This document shows, one piece after another, positions 1 to 6,229 of a stretch of DNA of 8,380 nt. The position numbers and the translations under genes are program-made. Source of the DNA: Reyranella sp. (GTDB taxonomy: Bacteria > Pseudomonadota > Alphaproteobacteria > Reyranellales > Reyranellaceae); assembly GCA_016780605.1 (NCBI GenBank), contig JADHLS010000199.1:1-8380 (forward strand), given 5' to 3'. Under the pieces are notes generated by a model that worked only from the letters and a program-made list of their open reading frames with translations, was not told the origin of the DNA and searched no databases. The first letter of the stretch is position 1; each line of letters opens with the position of its first letter.

Positions 1-114
1 GGAAAGGGTAAAGCGCCCCCAAACGGCCCAGGTTCTGTGGTTTGCCAAAGGCGGGTCGCGGGGCTAGAACCGCGCCTGAAGCTGTTGATATTTCGCGATA
101 ATCCGGGAGCCATC
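1..114. other. Upstream region of the yfgM operon, no gene seen
   Basis: I see no convincing gene in this short leader. The open frame of the following gene extends back to an ATG at 37, but the extra 26 residues look unlike the YfgM family and a better start with a Shine-Dalgarno sequence lies at 115. A six-base inverted repeat, GGTTCT at 31-36 and AGAACC at 66-71, brackets a possible sigma70-type promoter. The window begins here, so the end of an upstream gene cannot be excluded. Confidence 0.5.
42..70 (+). promoter_or_regulatory. Candidate promoter for yfgM-bamB-der
   Basis: TTGCCA at 42-47 (5 of 6 matches to the -35 consensus) is followed after 17 nt by TAGAAC at 65-70 (4 of 6 matches to the -10 consensus). 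Transcription would begin near 77, leaving a leader of about 38 nt before the GTG at 115. The -10 overlaps one arm of the GGTTCT/AGAACC inverted repeat (31-36, 66-71). This is a consensus match only, in GC-rich DNA where such matches are weak evidence. The operon could equally be read from a promoter outside the window. Confidence 0.25.
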
Positions 115-756
115 GTGTCCGATTCCGCCGCTTTCCATGAAGTCGACGAGGCCGTCCGCAAGGACGAGCTCAAGGAATGGTGGAACCGTTGGGGCACCTG
201 GATTGTGGCCGCCGCCGTCATCTTCGTCGTGGCGGCCGCCGGCATGGTCGGCTGGCGCCAGTACGACGCCTCGCAACGCGGTGAGGCGAGCGCTGCCTAC
301 TCGGCGGCCCTCGCCCAGATCGCCCAGGATCCGGCGGCCGCGCGGGCGGCCTTCGAGAAGCAGGCCAAGAGCGCCCCCGAACCCTACCGGTCGCTGGCGG
401 CCCTGATCGCCGCCCAGCTGCGCGAGCCGCTCGAGGCGCAGGTGACAGCTCTGGTCGAGGTGGCGCCGACGCTGTCGGCCAGTGAGCTGTCCGACCTCGC
501 CAATGTTATCGCGGGCTACAAGAGCATCGATTCGCCCAAGGCCGAGGAGATCGTGGCCAAGCTGGAGCCGCTGGCCGGCCCTGACCGGCCGTTCCGGCTG
601 AGCGTGCGGGAGCTGCAGGCGATGCTCGCCGTGCGCAAGGGCGACATGAAGCGAGCCCGAGAGCTGTGGACCGAGATCAGTAAGGACCCTCAGGTGCCGC
701 AGGCCGCCGCGCAGCGCGCCTCGGCGATGCTCAATCTCTATCCCGAGGCGAAGTAG
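115..756 (+). CDS. YfgM-like membrane-anchored tetratricopeptide protein
   Basis: Predicted 213-residue protein of the YfgM/TPR_21 family. In E. coli YfgM is an inner-membrane protein associated with the SecYEG translocon and periplasmic chaperones; that role is inferred here by family and position. The GTG at 115 is chosen because GGGAG lies at 105-109, five bases upstream, and because it puts the family's N-terminal segment first: an acidic-basic helix (residues about 7-21, EVDEAVRKDELK) followed by a Trp-rich stretch (WWNRWG) and one membrane segment at about 28-47. The remainder, about 50-213, is Ala-rich and helical, as expected for degenerate TPR repeats, and should face the periplasm. 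It lies immediately upstream of bamB and der, the same order as E. coli yfgM-bamB-der, which strongly supports the call. An ATG at 37 would give 239 residues, but it lacks a good ribosome binding site and would bury the anchor. Confidence 0.85.
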   Translation: MSDSAAFHEVDEAVRKDELKEWWNRWGTWIVAAAVIFVVAAAGMVGWRQYDASQRGEASAAYSAALAQIAQDPAAARAAFEKQAKSAPEPYRSLAALIAAQLREPLEAQVTALVEVAPTLSASELSDLANVIAGYKSIDSPKAEEIVAKLEPLAGPDRPFRLSVRELQAMLAVRKGDMKRARELWTEISKDPQVPQAAAQRASAMLNLYPEAK

Positions 757-760
757 CCGC

Positions 761-2110
761 ATGGCCAGTGTGTTGCATGCGGCCTCGCTCCGCGTCGGTC
801 TCGTTGGCCTTTTGCTCGGCCTGTCGCTGTCGGGCTGCGACGCGATCGGCGACATGTTCGGCAAGAGCAAGACGCCGCTGCCCGGCGAGCGTCTCTCGGT
901 GTTCGCCGAGCGCGGTGACCTCGAGCCCGACAAGGACATGGCCAACGTCTCGGTCGTGCTGCCGGCCCCGACGGTAAACGATTCCTGGCCGCAGTCCGGC
1001 GGCTTCGCCAACTATGCCATGCACAATCTTGCGGTGAGCGATTCGCCGCAAGTCATCTGGACGGCCGACGTCGGCGCAGGCACGACCTCCTCACGCATCC
1101 TGACCACGCCGCCGGTGGTGGCCGAAGGCAAGGTCTTCGCCAAGGATGCGCAGAGCACCGTCTCGGCTTTCAATGCCGATACCGGCCAGCTGATCTGGCG
1201 CGTGACACTGAAGCCCGAGAAGGGCCGCGACGCCAACGAGTTCGGCGGCGGGCTCGCCTACTATGGCGGCAAGCTGTTCGTGACGACGGGCTATGCCGCC
1301 GTCTATTCGCTCGATCCCAACGACGGCAAGGAGATCTGGGCCTCGACCGTGAGTGCCCCGGTGCGTGGCGCACCGCTGGTCTTCGCAGACCGCGTGTTCG
1401 CCATCAGCATCGACAACAAGCTGCAGGCGCTGGCTGCGGTCGATGGCTCGGAGCTGTGGCAGTTCACCGGCCTGCAGGAGAGCGCGGGCTTCGTCGGCGG
1501 CAACAGCCCGGCCGGTTCGGGTGATTACATCGTAGCGCCCTTCAGCTCGGGCGAGTTGGTCGGATTGCGTGTCGACAACGGCCGGCCGATCTGGAACGAG
1601 ACGATGATCGGCGCGCGCGGTGAAGTGCGCGCCTTCGGCAACCTCACCGACATTCGCGGCCGCCCGGTGATCGACCGCGGCCTGGTGCTGGCGATGGGCA
1701 CGGCAGGCCAGCTCGCCGCGCTCGACCTGCGCTCGGGCCAACGCGTCTGGGATCGCGGCATCGGCGGCAACCAGACGCCGTGGGTGGCCGGTCGCTTCGT
1801 CTTCGTCACCACCGGCAGCGCCGACGTCGCCGCGCTGTCGCGCGATGCCGGCAAGGTGAAGTGGGTGACGCCGCTTACGCAGTACCAGGACGAAGCGCGC
1901 AAGAGGCCGGTCCTGTGGTCGGGCCCGGTGCTGGCGGGCGATCGCCTCCTGATAGGCGGCACGCTGGGCGAGCTCCTGGCCGTGTCGCCCTACGACGGCA
2001 AGATCCTCGGGAAGCTCGATCTGCGTGACCCGATCCGGCTCGGTCCCGTGATCGCCAATCGCACGATCTACGTCTTGACCGATTCAGGACGGCTCATTGC
2101 CCTCCGTTGA
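761..2110 (+). CDS. bamB: Outer membrane protein assembly factor BamB (lipoprotein)
   Basis: 449-residue BamB, the beta-propeller lipoprotein of the BAM complex that helps BamA insert beta-barrel proteins into the outer membrane. A hydrophobic signal peptide (residues about 10-25) ends in the lipobox L23-S24-G25-C26, so Cys26 should be lipidated after signal peptidase II cleavage. The rest carries PQQ-like propeller blades, each showing the pattern of a small hydrophobic strand, Asp/Asn, Gly and then Trp: DTGQLIW, NDGKEIW, VDGSELW, DNGRPIW, RSGQRVW, DAGKVKW, plus a last DGKILG blade lacking the Trp. The length is slightly above that of E. coli BamB (about 390). It starts 4 nt after the yfgM stop; a GAGG at 745-748 is the best Shine-Dalgarno candidate, 12 nt away, and a GTG at 770 is a weaker alternative start. 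The 3' end overlaps der by 14 nt. The residue after Cys26 is Asp, which in E. coli would retain the protein at the inner membrane. Confidence 0.95.
   Translation: MASVLHAASLRVGLVGLLLGLSLSGCDAIGDMFGKSKTPLPGERLSVFAERGDLEPDKDMANVSVVLPAPTVNDSWPQSGGFANYAMHNLAVSDSPQVIWTADVGAGTTSSRILTTPPVVAEGKVFAKDAQSTVSAFNADTGQLIWRVTLKPEKGRDANEFGGGLAYYGGKLFVTTGYAAVYSLDPNDGKEIWASTVSAPVRGAPLVFADRVFAISIDNKLQALAAVDGSELWQFTGLQESAGFVGGNSPAGSGDYIVAPFSSGELVGLRVDNGRPIWNETMIGARGEVRAFGNLTDIRGRPVIDRGLVLAMGTAGQLAALDLRSGQRVWDRGIGGNQTPWVAGRFVFVTTGSADVAALSRDAGKVKWVTPLTQYQDEARKRPVLWSGPVLAGDRLLIGGTLGELLAVSPYDGKILGKLDLRDPIRLGPVIANRTIYVLTDSGRLIALR
2086..2099 (+). promoter_or_regulatory. Shine-Dalgarno and TTG start of der inside bamB
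   Basis: AGGA at 2086-2089 is followed seven bases later by TTG at 2097-2099, in frame with der. No ATG exists between here and the first GTP-binding motif; the only other nearby in-frame start is GTG at 2133, which begins almost on the first beta strand and has no good Shine-Dalgarno. The overlap with the end of bamB suggests translational coupling of the two genes. Confidence 0.65.
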
Positions 2111-3518
2111 CAACCGGCCCGCTCCTCCACGGGTGGCTATCGTTGGCCGACCCAATGTCGGCAAGTCGACCCTGTTCAACCGCCTGGTCGGCAAGCGCCG
2201 CGCCATCGTCGACGACACGCCGGGCGTAACCCGCGACGTGCGCGAGGCGCCGGCAACGCTCGGCGATCTCGCCTTCACGCTGCTCGACACGGCAGGTTGG
2301 GAGACCGCGGGCGGCGGGGCGCTGGAGGCGCGCATGCGCCGCTTCACCGAGCGCGCAATCGACAGCGCCGATGTCGTGCTGTTCCTGATCGACGCGCGCG
2401 CCGGCATCGTGCCGCTGGATGAGAGCTTCGCGGGCTGGCTGCGCAAGCGCGCCGGCAAGGTGATCGTGGTGGCCAACAAGTGCGAGGGCCGGGCCGGCCA
2501 GCAGGGCCTCGCCGAGGCGCACGGGCTGGGGCTGGGTGAGCCCATCCCGGTATCGGCCGAGCACGGTGAGGGCCTGAGCGACCTGCACGAGGCGCTGGCG
2601 AAGCACATCGAGCCGATTTCCGAAGAGGACGAGGACGCCGAAGACGAAGCGGGGGCTGACGAAGAAGCCGACGCGGTCGATCCCAAGCGGCCGCTGCTGC
2701 TCGCCATCGTCGGCCGGCCGAATGTCGGCAAGTCGACGCTGCTCAACCGCCTGGTCGGCGAGGAGCGTGTGCTGACCGGGCCCGAGGCCGGCATCACGCG
2801 CGACGCGATCCGCGTCGAATGGGAGTGGAAGGGCCGGCCGGTGCGCCTGGTCGATACGGCGGGCATGCGGCGGAGGAGCCGCATCGAAGCAAAGCTCGAG
2901 GCTGCCTCGGTCGCCGATACGCTCGATGCGATTCGCCTGGCCGACGTCGCCGTGGTCGTGCTCGACGCCGCCAACATGGCCGAGAAGCAGGATCTGGCGG
3001 TGGCCGGCTGGGTGATCGAGGAAGGCCGCGCCCTGGTGATCGCAGTCAACAAGACCGACCTGCTGGCCGACGACCGCTCCACCGCGACCAAGGCGTGGCG
3101 CAAGCTTACCGATCGCCTGGAAGCCTCGTTCGCCCAGGTCAAGGATCTGCCGATCGTCGGCCTGTCGGCGTTGAACGGACGGGGCATCGAGCGGCTCATG
3201 CCGGCGGTGTTCGCGACCTACGACGTCTGGAACAAGCGCATCCCGACGCCCAAGCTCAATCGCTGGCTGCGCGAGATGGAGACCCTGCATCCGCCGCCGC
3301 TGGCCAAGGGGCGGCGCATCCGGCTGCGCTTCATGACGCAGATCAAGCGGCGGCCGCCGACCTTCGTGCTGTCGGTCAGCCAGCCCGAGGAGCTGGGCGA
3401 CGATTATCTGCGCTTCCTGATCAACCGCCTGCGCGACGACTTCGGCCTGCCCGGCGTGCCGATCCGGCTCAGCATGCGCAAGCCGAAGAATCCCTACGGC
3501 GGCCGCGCGAGGCGTTGA
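2097..3518 (+). CDS. der: Ribosome biogenesis GTPase Der (EngA), tandem G domains
   Basis: 473-residue Der/EngA, an essential GTPase with two G domains in tandem that acts in late 50S subunit assembly. Domain 1 shows G1 GRPNVGKS (17-24), G2 Thr45, G3 DTAG (64-67), G4 NKCE (127-130) and G5 SAE (153-155). An acidic linker (about 176-195, 13 of 20 residues Asp or Glu) leads to domain 2 with G1 GRPNVGKS (206-213), G2 Thr234, G3 DTAG (253-256) and G4 NKTD (318-321). The C-terminal KH-like domain covers about 380-473 and ends in a basic tail. The domain 1 G4 motif has Glu where the consensus has Asp; from memory this is common in alphaproteobacterial Der. Start is a TTG preceded by AGGA and overlapping bamB by 14 nt. 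It is the last gene of the yfgM-bamB-der set; a hairpin-rich repeat starts 15 nt after its stop. Confidence 0.97.
   Translation: MPSVDNRPAPPRVAIVGRPNVGKSTLFNRLVGKRRAIVDDTPGVTRDVREAPATLGDLAFTLLDTAGWETAGGGALEARMRRFTERAIDSADVVLFLIDARAGIVPLDESFAGWLRKRAGKVIVVANKCEGRAGQQGLAEAHGLGLGEPIPVSAEHGEGLSDLHEALAKHIEPISEEDEDAEDEAGADEEADAVDPKRPLLLAIVGRPNVGKSTLLNRLVGEERVLTGPEAGITRDAIRVEWEWKGRPVRLVDTAGMRRRSRIEAKLEAASVADTLDAIRLADVAVVVLDAANMAEKQDLAVAGWVIEEGRALVIAVNKTDLLADDRSTATKAWRKLTDRLEASFAQVKDLPIVGLSALNGRGIERLMPAVFATYDVWNKRIPTPKLNRWLREMETLHPPPLAKGRRIRLRFMTQIKRRPPTFVLSVSQPEELGDDYLRFLINRLRDDFGLPGVPIRLSMRKPKNPYGGRARR
2142..2192 (+). repeat. Intragenic direct repeat, first copy (der G domain 1)
   Basis: This stretch encodes the end of strand 1 and the G1 loop of domain 1. 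It matches 2709-2759 at 46 of 51 bases by eye, including two exact 17-base runs. It reflects the ancient duplication of the Der G domain together with strong selection and codon bias. Confidence 0.8.
2709..2759 (+). repeat. Intragenic direct repeat, second copy (der G domain 2)
   Basis: Second copy of the 51-base repeat at 2142-2192, encoding the G1 region of Der domain 2. The two lie 567 bases apart in the same frame, so recombination between them would delete exactly one G-domain unit in frame. Confidence 0.8.
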
Positions 3519-3532
3519 GGCATCAATGCTCA

Positions 3533-3695
3533 TTCCTCCCCAGCGAAGCTGGGGAGGTGGCCCGAAGGGCCGGAGGGGTCGTGAGCCCCACACTGCGGCC
3601 TCTGACCCCTCCGCCCGCTTCGCGGGCACCCATGCGTTTTGGCTGCTTCGCGGCCAAAATCGCACGCCAATCGCGGAGTCCGCGATGGGGAGGAA
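3533..3695. repeat. Structured palindromic intergenic repeat element
   Basis: An approximately 163-bp element just after der, bounded by 9-bp terminal inverted repeats TTCCTCCCC (3533-3541) and GGGGAGGAA (3687-3695). Inside are, in order: a perfect 10-bp stem with GAA loop (3535-3557); a 5-bp stem GGCCC/GGGCC with GAA loop (3559-3571); a 9-bp pair GGAGGGGTC (3572-3580) with GACCCCTCC (3604-3612); a 6-bp stem GCCCGC/GCGGGC with TTC loop (3613-3627); a 10-pair stem with one G-U pair and TTC loop (3637-3659); and a 7-bp stem with AGT loop (3670-3686). The CCTCCCC arm can pair with either 3551-3557 or 3687-3693, so two folds compete. No transposase is encoded. From memory, similar CCTCCCCAGC-GAA-GCTGGGGAGG elements are scattered between genes in several alphaproteobacteria, so this is probably a REP- or MITE-like dispersed repeat. 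It could protect or end the der transcript, but it lacks a T run. Confidence 0.8.
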
Positions 3696-3728
3696 GCGGC
3701 GACCGTGTGGGTTTCCCCACAGACCGCT
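3695..3728 (+). other. Additional hairpin next to the repeat element
   Basis: AGCGG (3695-3699) pairs with CCGCT (3724-3728), enclosing a 6-bp stem TGTGGG (3706-3711) and CCCACA (3716-3721) with a TTTC loop. It abuts the terminal repeat of the preceding element and may be part of it or a separate structure. No run of T follows, so it is not a standard intrinsic terminator. Confidence 0.5.
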
Positions 3729-3750
3729 CGTGGGCGGCGCCGGCAGTCTC

Positions 3751-3781
3751 TATGATGCGGTATTGGCATCGATCAGGGGGA
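3751..3781 (+). promoter_or_regulatory. Candidate -10 box and Shine-Dalgarno of the TPR gene
   Basis: TATGAT at 3751-3756 matches the -10 consensus at 5 of 6 bases, but no good -35 lies 16-18 nt upstream. AGGGGGA at 3775-3781 is a strong Shine-Dalgarno, five bases before the ATG at 3787, and is the main reason for choosing that start. The promoter half of this call is weak; the ribosome binding site is solid. Confidence 0.4.
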
Positions 3782-3786
3782 TTGAG

Positions 3787-5496
3787 ATGCCGGATGCACC
3801 GACGAGATTTGACCGTGTAGCCAACTGGTTCGACGGCCTGCGCAAGGTGCTGGTGGCGCTTGGCGTCAGCGTCATCGTCATCATCGTGGTGGCCGCTGTC
3901 GTTCGCGAGCTGGCCGCCGGCGGCATCGCCATCGATCCCGTGGTCGTCAAGGCATCGGCGACGCCCGATGTGCCGACGCCCGAGCTTGCCGCCCAGCAGA
4001 TCGCTCGGCATCTCGACCGGATCCAGCGCGCCGGCGTCAAGGAGTGGCGGCGGGTGAACGTCGACGACGGCACCCAGACGGTGGACCTGCAGATCCCGGG
4101 AGCGCCGCTCAGCCTGCGCAGCGCCGCGCGCGAGCTGGTTGCCCTGTTCGGCGTCGCGCCGGTGACGCTGCGCTCGGCCCTGACACGTCGCAACGATCAG
4201 GGAGCGTATTCCGCGGTGATGAGTCTCGCAGGCGACCACGGATCGACCGCGAACTGTCCGGCCGAGACCGTCGGCGGCATCACCGAGGATACGCTCGACA
4301 ACATCTACGAGTGCATCGCTCTCCATGCGATTGCCGACATCGACCCCAAGACAGCGGCCGCCTACACGTTCCAGCTCGAGCGAGCGCAGTGCACGGGGCT
4401 GGACGCCGGCGTGGCGCCGGGCGCGCCCGACCTGCAGCGCGTGGAACAGCGCATCAACAATCGCCGAGAACGCTGCAGCTTCAGCCACACCCAGAACCTG
4501 ATCGCCAAGGTCATGGCCGGAGGCAATAAAGCGGATCTGCGCTGGGTGCCCTACATCTACGGCGAGGTCCATCTGGCGCGTGCCGACGCGCTCAGCGACC
4601 TTCAGCAGCAACTGTCCGAGCTCGATCAGGCGATCGGACGGTTCAGGGATTCGCAAGCGCTGACGCACAATGCGCCGACGGCCATCGCCGTTCTGATGAA
4701 CGCGATCCTTACCAAAGGCATCAAGATCCATCAGACGACGCCGGCACTGGGCTGGGACGACGATCCCCAGTCGCTGCTGCAGACGCGTCTGAAGATGGCG
4801 GAGGACACGCTGGCCGAAGCAGGCAAGCAATTGCAGGAGCTGCCGACGTCGCGCACCGCGAGCGTGGATGCCCTGGTGAACCGTCTCGAAGGTCTCCGAA
4901 TATATCGCCAGTGGCTGATCGTGGCGCATCGTCGTACCAAGTCGGGCGACATCACCGTCGCGCTCGGCGTGCCGGACGAGCTGGCCTTGCTCAACGGCGC
5001 CGACAAGAAGTACGCAACGGCGCAGGCCAAAATTCCGGCGTCGGCCGACGACCTGATGAACTGGGGCAACGTCAGCCGCGCGCGGGGCGAGTGGAAGGAC
5101 GCCATCGCGAAGTACCGAGCCGCCGCAGATCTCGATCCGTCCAAGAGCGGCCCGGCGCTCAACATCGCCGTCACCTACCTCGATTGGTTCGAGCGCACGA
5201 CGCCGGCCGACAAGGTCCAGCTGATGGTGGCCCTGGGTGCGCTCTCCGACTACCTCGCCTGGATTTCGGACGGCGGCCCCTACGTCGGGCTGCAGACGCG
5301 GGTGAGGAAAGTGCTATCGGGCGTCGGTCACGGTGCGGCCTTCGACGAGTGCCTGAACCGGACCCTGGCGCAGCCTGGATCGACAGACCCGAAGATCGAT
5401 CACTGGAAGGCGGCGGCAGCCTTCAAGTTCTGCGTCGACGAGGCGATCAATCGCATCGCGAAGGAGGGCCTGCGCACGACCGATGCCTCACGGTAG
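3787..5496 (+). CDS. Uncharacterised membrane-anchored TPR protein with six cysteines
   Basis: 569-residue protein that I do not recognise as a named family member. The N-terminus has several basic residues (R7, R10, R19, K20) followed by one membrane segment at about 21-39, so the N-terminus should be cytoplasmic and the long remainder periplasmic. After the anchor a segment IAIDPVVV (about 47-54) and a Pro-Ser-Leu-Arg motif (PLSLRSAAREL, near 112) recall, from memory only, a loose group of alphaproteobacterial anchored TPR proteins. All six cysteines lie after the anchor (C157, C176, C202, C230, C522, C549), which would suit disulfides. One good TPR fits residues 420-453 (G427, A439, Y443, A446, P451 in consensus positions); the helical 250-410 region may hold degenerate repeats. 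Start chosen for AGGGGGA five bases upstream; an in-frame ATG at 3526 would add 87 residues encoded by the repeat element. It converges on the SDR gene with a 9-bp overlap. Real coding is supported by the anchor, length and TPR; function is unknown. Confidence 0.82.
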   Translation: MPDAPTRFDRVANWFDGLRKVLVALGVSVIVIIVVAAVVRELAAGGIAIDPVVVKASATPDVPTPELAAQQIARHLDRIQRAGVKEWRRVNVDDGTQTVDLQIPGAPLSLRSAARELVALFGVAPVTLRSALTRRNDQGAYSAVMSLAGDHGSTANCPAETVGGITEDTLDNIYECIALHAIADIDPKTAAAYTFQLERAQCTGLDAGVAPGAPDLQRVEQRINNRRERCSFSHTQNLIAKVMAGGNKADLRWVPYIYGEVHLARADALSDLQQQLSELDQAIGRFRDSQALTHNAPTAIAVLMNAILTKGIKIHQTTPALGWDDDPQSLLQTRLKMAEDTLAEAGKQLQELPTSRTASVDALVNRLEGLRIYRQWLIVAHRRTKSGDITVALGVPDELALLNGADKKYATAQAKIPASADDLMNWGNVSRARGEWKDAIAKYRAAADLDPSKSGPALNIAVTYLDWFERTTPADKVQLMVALGALSDYLAWISDGGPYVGLQTRVRKVLSGVGHGAAFDECLNRTLAQPGSTDPKIDHWKAAAAFKFCVDEAINRIAKEGLRTTDASR

Positions 5497-6219
5497 GGCT
5501 TCGTCGCCGGCGACCCACGCGCCGTTGAGGGTGCAGGAGGGCAGCGCCAGCTGGATCAAGCCCTCGGCGTGTGCTTCGGGCGGCGTCTGCCGGGCCGCAT
5601 CCTCGCCCGGGAAGGCCTGGGCGCGCATCATCGTGCGCATTGGGCCGGGATTGTAGAGGTTGGCCCGCACCGCGGTGTGCGCCACCTCGGCGGCATAGGT
5701 GCCGACCAGCACTTCGAGCGCCGCCTTGCTGGCGGCATACGCGCTCCAATAGGGCACGCATTTGCGCGCGATGCCCGAGGTCACGAAGATCGCGCGGCCG
5801 GCGTCGGAGCGGCGCAGCAGCGGATCGAGCGAGCGGATCAGGCGCCAGTTGGCCGTCACGTTCACCGCCATGACCTGCTCGAACACCTTGGGGTCGATAT
5901 GGCCGATCGGCGAGAGCACGCCCAGGATCGCGGCGTTGCCCAGCAGCACGTCGAGGCGGCCGAAACGTTCGTAGAGCGCGGCGCCCAGGCGGTCGATGCC
6001 GGGCCCGTCGGTGACGTCGAGCGGCACCAGCGTGGCCGAGCCGCCCAGGGCCTTGATCCTGTCGTCGAGCTCCTCGAGGCCGCCCACGGTGCGCGCCACC
6101 AGCACGCAATGAGCGCCCTCGGCGGCGAAGGCGAGCGCCGCGGCGGCGCCGAGGCCGCGCGAGGCGCCGGTAACCAATGCCAGGCGGCCGGCCAGCCGGC
6201 CGGGAGAGGCCGCGGTCAC
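5488..6219 (-). CDS. SDR family oxidoreductase, YciK-like
   Basis: 243-residue classical short-chain dehydrogenase, a cytoplasmic NAD(P)-dependent oxidoreductase of unknown substrate. The Rossmann motif TGASRGLG sits at 17-24, NAA (for the usual NAG) at 94-96, and the catalytic tetrad is N119, S147, Y160 and K164 (YAASK). The C-terminal half, with SDAG, AYAASK and NPGPMRTMMRAQAFPGED, resembles E. coli YciK from memory, which is why I prefer that subfamily. Arg42 after strand 2 would favour NADPH (inference). The start is GTG at 6219-6217, with GAGG at 6231-6228, which overlaps the purF stop, eight bases upstream. The frame extends much further upstream, but only as antiframe sequence inside purF. 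The 10-nt gap after purF implies one transcript cvpA-purF-SDR; from memory an SDR after purF is common in alphaproteobacteria. Its stop overlaps the end of the opposing TPR gene by 9 bp. Confidence 0.93.
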   Translation of the reverse strand: MTAASPGRLAGRLALVTGASRGLGAAAALAFAAEGAHCVLVARTVGGLEELDDRIKALGGSATLVPLDVTDGPGIDRLGAALYERFGRLDVLLGNAAILGVLSPIGHIDPKVFEQVMAVNVTANWRLIRSLDPLLRRSDAGRAIFVTSGIARKCVPYWSAYAASKAALEVLVGTYAAEVAHTAVRANLYNPGPMRTMMRAQAFPGEDAARQTPPEAHAEGLIQLALPSCTLNGAWVAGDEALP

Positions 6220-6229
6220 GGAAGAAGCC

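Noticed and set aside
85..102. TTGATA and GATAAT as a promoter pair before yfgM
   Set aside because: Only six bases separate the two boxes, far less than the 16-18 needed.
3535..3557. Perfect 10-bp stem after der as an intrinsic terminator
   Set aside because: No U tract follows the stem and it belongs to a larger repeat element, so a specific terminator role is not supported.
2094..3665. A 523-codon open frame antisense to der, and a 371-codon one in another reverse frame
   Set aside because: Both mirror the der codon pattern of GC-rich DNA, are rich in Arg, Ala and Gly or Ser, show no domain, and der is certain on the other strand.
3533..3695. CRISPR array or IS remnant
   Set aside because: There are no regularly spaced direct repeats with unique spacers and no transposase fragment; the unit is a set of different short palindromes.
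3523..4929. A 468-codon reverse-strand open frame opposite the TPR gene
   Set aside because: It has shadow-like composition rich in Arg, His and Gly, no recognisable motif and no ribosome binding site; the forward gene has an anchor, a TPR and a strong Shine-Dalgarno.
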